64,000 bases of DNA from the NCBI GenBank assembly GCA_014323795.1, contig JACONK010000018.1, positions 1 to 64,000 of the forward strand. Reading direction: 5' to 3'. Source of the DNA: Paracoccaceae bacterium. GTDB lineage: Bacteria; Pseudomonadota; Alphaproteobacteria; Rhodobacterales; Rhodobacteraceae. Under the pieces are notes generated by a model. The model was not told where the DNA came from. It saw only the letters and a list, made by a program, of their open reading frames with translations, and did no database searches. This document shows positions 9,782 through 19,264 of this stretch, one piece after another (within the stretch, counting starts at the first letter, position 1; each line of letters begins with the position of its first letter). The translations under genes and the position numbers were made by a program.

Positions 9782-10522
9782 CTATGGGTTTTGGCCCTGG
9801 ATTCCCGGCCATTGAGGCAAAGGATCTACGATAAGCTGATCGCCCAGCCAGATACCTTCCGGGGACATCCTGGTGCCGAAGGCGATGGCCTCCACCCCCG
9901 CGGTGCGGGCCGCATCAAAGGCCTTGGCGTAAATTGCATCCAGATCAGACGCGATCCTGAAATGTGTGCATCCCCCGCGCTGCACACAATAGAGCATGAC
10001 GGCCCGGTGCCCCGCCGCGACCATGCCTGAAAGCTCCCGCAAATGTTTCGCCCCGCGTTCCGTGACGCAATCCGGAAACTCCGCCACGTTCCCCTTGCGT
10101 ATAAGGTGAACATTTTTCACCTCCACATAGGTGTCGGGCATGCCCGGACCCGTCATCAGGAAATCGATACGGCTGTTCCTGCCGTATTTCACCTCCGCCC
10201 GTATATCGGCATACCCCCGAAGTGCGGGAACGCGCCCGGCGCACAGTGCCTCGCTCACCACCCTGTTCGGCACCCCCGTATCCACGCCGCACCAGCTCCC
10301 GTCAGGCAGTTCTGCCAGTTTCCAGGAATACCGCAGCCTGCGCCGGGGATTCCTGCTGTCTTCCAGCCATATGCGCAGGCCCGGGTCGGTGATGCCCATC
10401 ATCGCACCGGGGTTGGCGCAGTGCACCGTCATTTCTGCCCCGTCATCCAGCCGCACGTCGGCCAGGAACCGTTTGTAGCGGCGGATCAGGGTGGCTGGTA
10501 TCAGGGGGGTGGTAAAATCCAT
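9782..10522 (-). CDS. sfsA: SfsA-family DNA-binding / sugar fermentation stimulation protein
   Basis: The 246-residue protein matches SfsA across its length: RYKRFLADVRLDDG, HCANPGAMMG, RRLRYSWKLAELPDG, YGRNSRIDFLM, YVEVKNVHLI and FPDCVTERGAKHL. The Asp/Glu/Lys arrangement in the RIDF...EVKN region is that of a nuclease-like fold. The cellular role is poorly known: it was named from E. coli maltose metabolism. The gene is divergent from the CinA-like gene, with only 39 nt between the starts, so a shared control region is likely. Confidence 0.93.
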   Translation of the reverse strand: MDFTTPLIPATLIRRYKRFLADVRLDDGAEMTVHCANPGAMMGITDPGLRIWLEDSRNPRRRLRYSWKLAELPDGSWCGVDTGVPNRVVSEALCAGRVPALRGYADIRAEVKYGRNSRIDFLMTGPGMPDTYVEVKNVHLIRKGNVAEFPDCVTERGAKHLRELSGMVAAGHRAVMLYCVQRGGCTHFRIASDLDAIYAKAFDAARTAGVEAIAFGTRMSPEGIWLGDQLIVDPLPQWPGIQGQNP

Positions 10523-10561
10523 GCCCGGCCGGTAAGGCCCGGAAAACGAAAGGACAAGACC

Positions 10562-11290
10562 ATGGCACGACCTGCAGCCGCAATGATTGTGATCGGGGAT
10601 GAGATTTTATCAGGCCGCACCCGGGATGCGAACATGCATCACCTGGCGGGGGTACTTGCGGCAGCGGGGATTGATCTGCGGGAGGTTCGTGTGGTGGCGG
10701 ACGTGAAGCAACAGATCGTGGTCGCCGTGAACGCGCTGCGCGGGGCTTACGACCACGTCTTTACCTCCGGCGGTATCGGACCGACGCATGACGATATCAC
10801 CGCCGAAAGCGTGGCGGAGGCGTTCGGCGTGGCAGCAGGCATCCGCGAAGACGCGCTTGACGCGCTGGCGGCGCATTATCCGAACGGGCGGGACGATCTG
10901 AACGAATCGCGCCTGCGCATGGCCCGGGTGCCGGAAGGAGCACGCCTGATCAAAAACCCTGTCAGCGGGGCACCTGGATTTTCTGTGGAAAACGTTCATG
11001 TGATGGCCGGGGTGCCGAAGATATTCAACGCGATGGTCGCAGGTCTGGTGCCGGAATTAAACGGTGGACCGCCGATCATGTCAGAAAACGTGCGAATTAA
11101 CCTGCCGGAGGGGGATGTCGCAGAGACATTGTGCGGGGTGGCAGAAGCCTATCCGGAATTGTCGCTGGGCAGTTATCCGTTTGTCACACCGTCGGGTTTT
11201 GGCACCAACATGGTTGTTCGGGGCGACGCCGGTGATCAGGTGGCCGCTGCGGCGCAGGCCCTGCGGGTCGCCTTTGGTATTGCACAATGA
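10562..11290 (+). CDS. CinA/MoaB-type molybdopterin-binding domain protein
   Basis: The 242-residue protein is a stand-alone MoCF-biosynthesis-like domain of the kind found at the N-terminus of CinA. Motifs seen are IGDEILSGRTRDAN near the start, FTSGGIGPTHDDITAE and LIKNPVSGAPGFSVENVHVMAGVP. It lacks the C-terminal deamidase domain of full CinA. The role, possibly a nucleotide-metabolite phosphatase, is not settled. The frame is open far upstream into sfsA, but the ATG at 10562 follows an AAAGGA site and begins the homology. It overlaps the next gene by 4 nt. Confidence 0.87.
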   Translation: MARPAAAMIVIGDEILSGRTRDANMHHLAGVLAAAGIDLREVRVVADVKQQIVVAVNALRGAYDHVFTSGGIGPTHDDITAESVAEAFGVAAGIREDALDALAAHYPNGRDDLNESRLRMARVPEGARLIKNPVSGAPGFSVENVHVMAGVPKIFNAMVAGLVPELNGGPPIMSENVRINLPEGDVAETLCGVAEAYPELSLGSYPFVTPSGFGTNMVVRGDAGDQVAAAAQALRVAFGIAQ

Positions 11291-12135
11291 CAGAAAAGGT
11301 TTTTGCAGCCATTGATGCCACCTGGCCCGCAGCGCACTACAGCCAGGCCGGCCCATGGTGCATCCGCGAAGGGCGCGGGGGCGGGCAGCGGGTATCTGCC
11401 GCCTCTACCAGGGCCAGGGTCACGGCCACGGACGTGGCAGAGGCAGAGACGGCGATGCAGGCCCTGGGCCAGCCGCCGGTTTTTATGATCCGGGGCGACC
11501 AGCCCCGGGTGGATTCGGTGCTTGACAGGCTGGGATATCGCATGAAAGAACCGGTGGGCGTATGGTCAGGCCCGGTGAAACGGGTGGCCGAAGGGTATGA
11601 GCGATCACTCGCGACCATCTTTGCGGAGTATCCTATGCCCATTCTGGCGGAGATCTGGGCGGCAGGCGGGATCGGCCCGGCACGGCTGGATATCATGCGG
11701 CGGACGGCAGGGCCAAAGACATGCATTCTCGGGCGGTGTGGCGACAGGCCGCGGGGTGCGGCCTTTGTGGCAATGCACCAGGATGTGGCGATGGCCCACG
11801 CGGTGGAGGTGTGCGCCGATGCCCGGCGCCAGGGGGTGGCAGAACGGATGATGAAAGCCGCCGCCTGGTGGGCGGGCAGAACCGGAGCGGCGGAACTGGC
11901 GGTGCTGACAGCGGCGCGGAACACGGGTACGCAGGCGATGTTGGGCAAACTCGGGATGCGGCCGGTGACACATTACCATTATCGGGTGAAACGGCAGGGC
12001 GGCACTGCGCCGGGCGGCGGCACTTCTGCCAACGGGGTATCATCCGGGCCGGGGCCCCTGGCCTGCGCCCGCCAATCTGACATAAACCGGATGGAGCTGC
12101 CATGGTCCCGGACCACCCCACCGCGCTGCACCTGA
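11287..12135 (+). CDS. GNAT-family N-acetyltransferase
   Basis: A 282-residue protein with a C-terminal acetyltransferase fold. VEVCADARRQGVAERMMKAA is the acetyl-CoA pyrophosphate loop (Q/RxxGxA), followed by TAARNTGTQAMLGKLGM, the usual strand-helix end of GNAT enzymes. The N-terminal half is more divergent. The last 40 or so residues (after YHYRVKRQGG) look like read-through and overlap the next gene by 34 nt in another frame, so part of the tail may be recent. The substrate is unknown. It is coupled to the CinA-like gene by an ATGA overlap. Confidence 0.82.
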   Translation: MTEKVFAAIDATWPAAHYSQAGPWCIREGRGGGQRVSAASTRARVTATDVAEAETAMQALGQPPVFMIRGDQPRVDSVLDRLGYRMKEPVGVWSGPVKRVAEGYERSLATIFAEYPMPILAEIWAAGGIGPARLDIMRRTAGPKTCILGRCGDRPRGAAFVAMHQDVAMAHAVEVCADARRQGVAERMMKAAAWWAGRTGAAELAVLTAARNTGTQAMLGKLGMRPVTHYHYRVKRQGGTAPGGGTSANGVSSGPGPLACARQSDINRMELPWSRTTPPRCT

Positions 12136-12671
12136 CCACCCAGGATCCGCTGCCCGAAGAAACCCGGCGCTATTTTGATATTTGCGTTGAGAAACTGGGT
12201 TTCGTGCCCAACGTGCTCGCCGCATATGCCCACAACGTGGAAAAACTCAACGGGTTCACCACCCTTTACAACGGGCTGATGCTGGGGGCAAGCGGGCTGA
12301 CCAGGCTGGAACGGGAAATGATCGCTGTCGTCGTTTCCTCCGTCAACCGCTGCTTTTACTGCCTTGTCGCCCATGGTGCTGCCGTCCGACAGCTGTCTGG
12401 CAACCCGGAATTGGGCGAACGGCTTGTCATGAACTATCGCACGGCAGAACTGGCCCCGCGGGCGCGGGCGATGCTGGATTTCGCGGTGCTGATGAGCGAA
12501 AGCCCCGGCAGGATCGAGGAGGCGGACCGGCAGAAACTGCGCGAGGTCGGCCTCACCGACAAAGACATCTGGGACATTGCCGCGGTTGCCGGTTTTTTCA
12601 ATATGTCGAACCGCTTCTCGTCCGCTGTGGCGATGGAGCCCAATCCGGAATACCACGCCCAGGCCCGATGA
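12102..12671 (+). CDS. AhpD/CMD-family peroxidase-related protein
   Basis: The 189-residue, mostly helical protein has the redox motif NRCFYCLVAHG (CxxC followed by His), as in alkylhydroperoxidase D and carboxymuconolactone-decarboxylase relatives. The spacing and length fit the uncharacterised peroxidase-related subfamily (MIAVVVSSVNRC, KDIWDIAAVAGFFNMSNR). It probably acts in peroxide or thiol chemistry, but no partner reductase is nearby. Its start lies inside the GNAT frame, and its stop overlaps the OmpA-like start by 4 nt (ATGA). Confidence 0.87.
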   Translation: MVPDHPTALHLTTQDPLPEETRRYFDICVEKLGFVPNVLAAYAHNVEKLNGFTTLYNGLMLGASGLTRLEREMIAVVVSSVNRCFYCLVAHGAAVRQLSGNPELGERLVMNYRTAELAPRARAMLDFAVLMSESPGRIEEADRQKLREVGLTDKDIWDIAAVAGFFNMSNRFSSAVAMEPNPEYHAQAR

Positions 12672-13555
12672 AACGGCTGGTTGCCGCCCTGCTGGTCAGT
12701 GCGGCCCCCGCACAGGCGGAATTTGTGCTGCAATTGCCGCCCGGCGCGGTGGAAACCTATGGCAAACCGGAAACGACCCTGCCGGCAGAGGTGCCGGTTG
12801 GACCGGCTATTGATGGCACTGTCAAAAAGACACCCGCACCTGATACAATTCGCCGAACAGTCTGGCGGTCGGGGGCAGAACAGTCCGTCCGAAACGTCAC
12901 GCGTAAAATTGCCAAACAACTTGAAAGGCACGGATACAGGGTGATCTTTGACTGCGTTGTCAGCAGTTGCGGCGGGTTTGACTTCCGCTTTGGTATAGAC
13001 GTGGTGCCGGAACCGATGATGCGCGTCGACCTGCGGGATTATCGTTTCATCACGGCCGTCCAGGCAATGTCCGAAAACCCGGGCTACGCCACTTTTTTGA
13101 TCAGCCGATCACCGGACGCTGTTTTTATCCAGCTTACAGAGTACCGCGCCGGGGCAGCCGCATCGGAATTGGAAGAAAGCACGGAGGCTGAATCCGCAGC
13201 CCCTGAACCACCGTTCAAACTGGTGCTCGACGGGCTGGAATTCACCTCCGGCGGCGCAGATATTGAGGCGGACCCGAACGGATCTGTCGCGCAGCTGGCG
13301 CAGATGCTGGCCGCTGATGAAGGCCTGACCGTCCTGCTGGTCGGCCATTCGGACATGTCCGGATCCTTCGGCGCGAATATGAGCATATCAAAAGCCCGGG
13401 CGATGGCCGTGCGCGCCACACTGATCAACGATCACGGGATAGACGGATCCCGGCTGACAGCCCATGGCGCAGGCTTCCTGGTGCCCCGTGCCGGCAATGA
13501 CACGGCAGCCGGACGAGAGAAAAACCGCCGGGTAGAGGCGGTTTTTTCGCGTTGA
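12668..13555 (+). CDS. OmpA-family periplasmic/outer-membrane protein
   Basis: A 295-residue protein with a short signal peptide (MKRLVAALLVSAAPAQA) and a C-terminal OmpA peptidoglycan-binding domain from about residue 205: TVLLVGHSDMSGSFGANMSI, SKARAMAVRATLI and AAGREKNRRVEAVF. The Asp of GHSD and the Arg of REKNRRVE are the usual diaminopimelate contacts. The middle region has two Cys (FDCVVSSCGGFDF) and an acidic linker. It would anchor an envelope structure to the wall. Its last codons contain a transcription terminator. Confidence 0.87.
   Translation: MKRLVAALLVSAAPAQAEFVLQLPPGAVETYGKPETTLPAEVPVGPAIDGTVKKTPAPDTIRRTVWRSGAEQSVRNVTRKIAKQLERHGYRVIFDCVVSSCGGFDFRFGIDVVPEPMMRVDLRDYRFITAVQAMSENPGYATFLISRSPDAVFIQLTEYRAGAAASELEESTEAESAAPEPPFKLVLDGLEFTSGGADIEADPNGSVAQLAQMLAADEGLTVLLVGHSDMSGSFGANMSISKARAMAVRATLINDHGIDGSRLTAHGAGFLVPRAGNDTAAGREKNRRVEAVFSR
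13521..13547 (+). terminator. Terminator embedded in the 3' end of the OmpA-like gene
   Basis: AAAACCGCC and GGCGGTTTT pair across a 7-nt loop, and the run of six T follows at once. The hairpin lies entirely before the stop codon at 13553-13555, so its bases also code for the last residues of the protein. It would end the plus-strand operon that starts at 10562. Confidence 0.72.
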
Positions 13556-13795
13556 GCCCGTCTGGTATCCTATCGGTGCCCTGGCCCCTTGCCGCGGAAA
13601 TGTCCAACCGGGAATTCGATAAATGCCCGCAGCCGTTGGCAGGCCCTGCCCGGTGCAGGGCCACCACACCGGGCCAGTGGCCGGGTTTTACCAGGCTCTT
13701 GAACCCCTTGGTGTGCGCAGGGCAGCGGTTCGGTTATCCCTGCCTTTTCCCGGATCATCGGGGGTGATGCCGGAAGAGGCGGACCGCCACACCCG

Positions 13796-14305
13796 TCAGG
13801 GTTTTATCGTGATTTCAGTCCCGATTTTGACCATGGCGTAGATGCGTTCCATCTCTTCGTTGGTCACCGCGATGCAGCCGGCGGTCCAGTCCGCACCGCG
13901 CCTTGGCGTAAACCTGTCCGGCCGGCCGTGTATAAAAATGTCGCCCCCCGGGCTGCGCCCATGTTTTTTTGCAAACGCCCGGTCAGCAGCCTTCGGATAG
14001 CTGATCCCGAGCGACAGGTGGAACGCTGACCGCGGATTGCGCCGATCAATGTGATATTTGCCCTCCGGCGTCTTGCCGTCCCCTTCGAACCGCTTGTGGC
14101 CCAGGGCGGTAAATCCCAGTTCCACATCATAGCGTTCCAGCACCTGGTCATGGTGCATCAGCATCATTACCCGCCGGTTTTTGAAGACGAGTATTTTTGT
14201 GACATCAGGTCCATGGTACGTCCTGAATTTTGTCCCGGATTCGGGGGGGGAACAGGCCGTCAGGATCAGCACCAGTCCGGCCATCAACAGGCCAGGGATA
14301 CGCAT
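13796..14305 (-). CDS. L,D-transpeptidase (YkuD) lipoprotein
   Basis: A 169-residue protein with a lipoprotein signal (VLILTAC, Cys about 18) and a YkuD catalytic domain. The motif is FIHGRP, then DWTAGCIAV, with the nucleophile Cys in AGCIAV and the conserved His in IHG. Such enzymes form 3-3 cross-links in peptidoglycan or attach lipoproteins to it. It begins 3 nt after the rlmN stop, so it may be co-transcribed. The normal Arg or Lys of the SxGC(I/V)R(M/L) variant is replaced by Ala, as seen in other short YkuD proteins of this type. Confidence 0.87.
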   Translation of the reverse strand: MRIPGLLMAGLVLILTACSPPESGTKFRTYHGPDVTKILVFKNRRVMMLMHHDQVLERYDVELGFTALGHKRFEGDGKTPEGKYHIDRRNPRSAFHLSLGISYPKAADRAFAKKHGRSPGGDIFIHGRPDRFTPRRGADWTAGCIAVTNEEMERIYAMVKIGTEITIKP

Positions 14306-14308
14306 TGC

Positions 14309-15472
<1,164 letters not shown>

Positions 15473-15502
15473 CGGCTGGCCTTCGGCTGAAATTTGAAAG
15501 GA

Positions 15503-16030
15503 TCAGCCACAGCGTTTTTCAGCCTCGGCAAGGGCGGCCGTAAAACCGTTCAGGCTGAAGGTATCCCGGGTGTTTGTACCGCGGCGGGACTGCGCCTCTA
15601 CCACCGCAGAGACGCCGCGCTTAAATGCGGCGCGGATAAGGGCATCCTCCGCGTCGGTTGCCGTCCAGGCATATTCGCCATCCGCAAACAGGTTGAACAC
15701 CTGGCTGCCAACGGTCAGGCGCACGGGCCGGGCCGGGTCAAACGGGTAGCCGCCGGTGAAACTGACCTGGCCATTGATGCCGCTGGCCGGGCGATAGGTT
15801 ACAAAAATCTGGATGGCGGACCGGCGCACGGTCACCACACGACCGTCGCGGGTGTTTACCTCTTTCGTCGGTTTTGACGTGATCCAGCATTCCCTGGTCG
15901 GCTGGTCTTCAACAAAGACAGACCAGTCGGTATGTGCATCGACGCGATTGGTGCTTTCCTGGGCGCAAGCGACCGAGGCAACCGCCAGAAAGCCGCAGAT
16001 ACAGGCTGTTGAGCGGATTATCCCGAGCAT
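15503..16030 (-). CDS. IalB-like (invasion-associated locus B) periplasmic protein
   Basis: The 175-residue secreted protein has a signal peptide (MLGIIRSTACICGFLAVASV, cut near ACAQE) and the IalB core: TDWSVFVEDQ, ECWITSKPTKE, then RVVTVRRSAIQIFVTYRP. The name comes from Bartonella, but the family is common in non-pathogenic alphaproteobacteria and its function is unknown. The frame is open to 16072, but the ATG at 16030 directly begins the signal peptide and follows an AGGACAGGG stretch. It lies upstream of rlmN with a 30-nt gap. Confidence 0.85.
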   Translation of the reverse strand: MLGIIRSTACICGFLAVASVACAQESTNRVDAHTDWSVFVEDQPTRECWITSKPTKEVNTRDGRVVTVRRSAIQIFVTYRPASGINGQVSFTGGYPFDPARPVRLTVGSQVFNLFADGEYAWTATDAEDALIRAAFKRGVSAVVEAQSRRGTNTRDTFSLNGFTAALAEAEKRCG

Positions 16031-16377
16031 TTCTGATCCCTGTCCTTCGCCGCATCGCAAGCCAGGCAACATGTTCGGCTTCCCTCACCCGGACGACTTT
16101 GCGGATTTACGCAAGGATGACGTCATAGCACGGATGACATGCCCATAACCAGACCTTGTGCTGATTGTGGCGCGGTTTTCGGCACAACGCGCCGTGGCGC
16201 GGAAATATGGAAGTTGAAATCGGAAGGCAATTCCCAAATCTTTATGCCTTGCCGATACCCGCACTCGTGCGCCACCCCATGTCGATTCCGACCCAAACCT
16301 GTCGCACTCATCCGGTATGGCCCCGGGCCGTGCTGTAATTTACATATGATTCAGTTGTATCAGAGAGAATCGCGCCG
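16031..16377. other. Divergent intergenic region (347 nt)
   Basis: It separates the IalB-like gene from the dehydrogenase at 16378. Small open frames occur, but none has a ribosome site or a recognisable family. It must carry the promoters of both neighbours. No riboswitch fold or clear operator was recognised by eye. Confidence 0.5.
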
Positions 16378-18900
16378 ATGAAAACCCATGTAAAAGCCTG
16401 CGTCGTTGGCGGCGGTGTTGTTGGTACCGGGGTCGCCTACCACCTCGCCAGGGCCGGCTGGAAGGATGTGATCCTGCTGGAACGGGATGAGCTGACGGCC
16501 GGCTCCACCTGGCACGCCGCAGGCCTTCTGCCGCTGTTCAACATGGGCTACGCGACGAGCCATATTCACGACTACTCCGTCAAATTCTACAAGACGCTGG
16601 AAAAGGAAACCGGTTTGAACCCCGGTTTTTGCGTCGTGGGCAACCTGCGCATGGCCCGGACGCAGGACCGGATGGACGAATATATGCTTTACGCTTCCAC
16701 CGCCGAAACGGTGGGCATCCCGCACGAATGGATGACTCCGGCCCAGATCAGGGAACGCTGGCCATTGGTGCGCACCGAGGATCTGAAAGGGGCGATCTAT
16801 CACCCGACCGACGGCTACATTAACCCCGCGGATGTGACCCAGGCCATGGCCCATGGCGCACGCCGGCACGGGGTGGAAATTTACCGCAAAATGCAGGCTG
16901 ACAGTTACAGATGGACCGGGTCCGAATGGATCGTGCGCGGTGCCTGTATGGTGGAAAAGGGCGGTAATCTGATCCCCGGAGAGGATACTTTTGAAATTCG
17001 TGCGGAACACGTGGTGACCGCAACCGGCAACCACGCACAACGCACCGCCCGCCGGCTCGATATCAAAATGCCCGCTATCCCGGTTGAACACCAGTTTATC
17101 GTAACAGAAACTGATCCGGCACTTGCAGAATACCGCAAAAATAACCCGGAACACCCGGTGCTGCGGGACGCGGATGCCAGGTGGTATGTGCGCGAAGAAC
17201 GCGGCGGCTGGATCCTTGGCCCATACGAACGCGGTGCCCCCGCCCGGTTCGAATACGGCGTACCGGATACGTTCCGGGCAGACCTCTTCCCCCTGGATTT
17301 GGAACGGATAGAGGAAGAGTACAAATCCATGATCCATCGCATCCCATCGGCGGAACACGCGGGACTCAAGGATGATTACAACGGCCCAATCTGCTATACG
17401 CCCGACGGTAACCCGCTGGTAGGCCCGGCCCCGGGTTTGCGGAATATGTGGATGGCCGAAGGCTTTTCTTTCGGGATCACCGCTGCCGGTGGTATAGGCC
17501 ATTACCTTGCCCAGATGATGGTCGAGGGCGAGGCGGAGATTGATATGGCCGCGCTCGACCCCAAACGCTACGGTAACTGGGTGACAACCGAATACGCCAT
17601 GCGCAAGAACGAGGAATGTTACGCGCACGTCTATATTCTCCATCATCCGGACGAGGAACGCGAAGCCTGCCGCCCGCTGCGTACCGCACCGGCCTATGAC
17701 CGGCAAAAGGCCCTGGGCGCACAATTCGGGCAGGTCAACGGCTGGGAACGCCCGAACTACTACGGCCCGCCGGATGCGCCGGATGCGTTCGATCACGACG
17801 CACGCTCCTTCCGGCGCGGCAACTGGTGGCAGTATGCGGTGGAGGAGGCGCAAGCCATCCGCGAAAACGTTGGCCTGATCGATGCCACCGCCTTTGCCAA
17901 ACACAGGGTGTTCGGGGCGGGCGCAACCGCGTTTCTTGACTGGTTCACCTGCAACAGGCTGCCCCGCGCTGGACGCATCAGCCTGGCCTATGCGCTTACC
18001 GATGCCGGCACCACGCGGACGGAATACACTATCGTACGTCAGGCGGCGGATGAATACTATCTCGTCTCTGCCGGGGCCTGGGCAGAGTATGATCGGGATT
18101 ATCTGCTGAAATCCGCCGAAGACTGGGGCAAGGCCCCCGAAAACAACCCGGTCAGTGTGCAGGAGGTGACAACCCAATGGGGGGTCTTCGCCATCGCGGG
18201 GCCGAAATCCCGCACCGTTCTGGCCAGGCTGATTCGCGATCCGGTGCCGGAAACCGCACTGTCGAACAGGCGCTTCCCCTGGCTTGGCGCACAAAACATC
18301 GAGCTTGGCATGTGCCCGGTCCACGCTGTCCGTGTGGCCTACACCGGCGAACTGGGCTGGGAATTACATCATCCAATTGAAATGCAGAACCACCTGTGGG
18401 ACCGGATCCTTGCGGCCGGCCAGGGGATCGGCCTGAAACCGGTCGGTGCCCGGGCGCAGAATTGGCTGCGCCAGGAAAAAAGCTACCGCGCCTTTTGTGC
18501 CGAACTTGGCCGCGACGCGACACCGTTTGAGGCAGACCTGCGGCGGTTTGTAGATATGTCGAAAAACTTTCGCGGTAAAGCGGCACTGCGGGCAGCCGCT
18601 GTGCGATTCAAATGTGTTACGATGCTGATAGACGGCCCGGATGACGCGGACCCTTGGGGGCGTGAGGCGGTTTATGACGGGCAGACCAGGGTCGGGCGTC
18701 TGACATCCGGCGGTTACTCCGTGCACTTCGGAAAATCGATCGGCATGGGCTATGTGGCACCGGACCTGGCCGTGCCGGGGCAGAAGGTGAAGGTGCGGAT
18801 GCAGAACCGGCTTTGGGACGCGGAAATCACCCGCGACAGTCCCTATGATCCGGAAAACAGAAAGATTTGGGCCGACGACGGGCAGGAAGGCATCCCATGA
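16378..18900 (+). CDS. Dimethylglycine/sarcosine dehydrogenase-like flavoprotein (DAO + GcvT)
   Basis: The 840-residue protein has an N-terminal FAD domain (VVGGGVVGTGVAYHLARAG, then TAGSTWHAAGLL, the usual site region of flavin attachment) and a C-terminal GcvT-like folate-binding half (RVAYTGELGWELHHP, SGGYSVHFGKSIGMGYV). This fusion oxidatively demethylates methylated amines and passes the one-carbon unit to tetrahydrofolate. Dimethylglycine, sarcosine or a related compound is likely, but the substrate cannot be read here. It is not the short DMSP demethylase DmdA, which lacks the FAD half. Its stop overlaps the next small gene by 4 nt. Confidence 0.87.
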   Translation: MKTHVKACVVGGGVVGTGVAYHLARAGWKDVILLERDELTAGSTWHAAGLLPLFNMGYATSHIHDYSVKFYKTLEKETGLNPGFCVVGNLRMARTQDRMDEYMLYASTAETVGIPHEWMTPAQIRERWPLVRTEDLKGAIYHPTDGYINPADVTQAMAHGARRHGVEIYRKMQADSYRWTGSEWIVRGACMVEKGGNLIPGEDTFEIRAEHVVTATGNHAQRTARRLDIKMPAIPVEHQFIVTETDPALAEYRKNNPEHPVLRDADARWYVREERGGWILGPYERGAPARFEYGVPDTFRADLFPLDLERIEEEYKSMIHRIPSAEHAGLKDDYNGPICYTPDGNPLVGPAPGLRNMWMAEGFSFGITAAGGIGHYLAQMMVEGEAEIDMAALDPKRYGNWVTTEYAMRKNEECYAHVYILHHPDEEREACRPLRTAPAYDRQKALGAQFGQVNGWERPNYYGPPDAPDAFDHDARSFRRGNWWQYAVEEAQAIRENVGLIDATAFAKHRVFGAGATAFLDWFTCNRLPRAGRISLAYALTDAGTTRTEYTIVRQAADEYYLVSAGAWAEYDRDYLLKSAEDWGKAPENNPVSVQEVTTQWGVFAIAGPKSRTVLARLIRDPVPETALSNRRFPWLGAQNIELGMCPVHAVRVAYTGELGWELHHPIEMQNHLWDRILAAGQGIGLKPVGARAQNWLRQEKSYRAFCAELGRDATPFEADLRRFVDMSKNFRGKAALRAAAVRFKCVTMLIDGPDDADPWGREAVYDGQTRVGRLTSGGYSVHFGKSIGMGYVAPDLAVPGQKVKVRMQNRLWDAEITRDSPYDPENRKIWADDGQEGIP

Positions 18901-19070
18901 GCTTCACCGCGCACGCAGAATACCTGTTTCACATCACCTGCGAGAACTGCAAATTCTACTGGACCTACGCGTCCATGCAAAAAGCCTTTGACATCAGAAA
19001 AGGGGATTACATCTGCCCGAACTGCGGCGTAAAAGGCAGGATCGATCTGGCAGACGAGGTGGGGATGTAA
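18897..19070 (+). CDS. Small zinc-ribbon protein coupled to the dehydrogenase
   Basis: A 57-residue protein with two paired cysteines, CENC and CPNC, about 28 residues apart, between short aromatic and charged stretches (FYWTYASMQKAFDIRKGDYI). This is a classic zinc-ribbon spacing. The ATG at 18897 overlaps the dehydrogenase stop by 4 nt, so the two proteins are made together. By analogy, heterotetrameric sarcosine oxidase has a small zinc-binding delta subunit, and this could fill a similar place. That is inference, as the sequence is not the usual SoxD. A longer frame to 18867 lies within the upstream gene. Confidence 0.72.
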   Translation: MSFTAHAEYLFHITCENCKFYWTYASMQKAFDIRKGDYICPNCGVKGRIDLADEVGM

Positions 19071-19264
19071 CCGCCCGTGCCACAGGCTGCCTGCGGCCGC
19101 ATGCATCCGGCCAGCCAGCCCCGGCTGGACTTTTTTGTTGGCCTGTCAGAAATCGGGCAGCACTCCGCCCCGGTCAGGGTGTTCTTTTGCCTCCGGCCTG
19201 GCCGGGCACCTTCCGGGTGTATTCCCGGAACCTGTCGTCATCGGGATGCAGACGACCAGGGTCT

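Noticed and set aside
16360-18324. Open frame of 654 codons opposite the dimethylglycine dehydrogenase-like gene
   Set aside because: Antisense shadow; His/Gly/Pro-rich without motifs.
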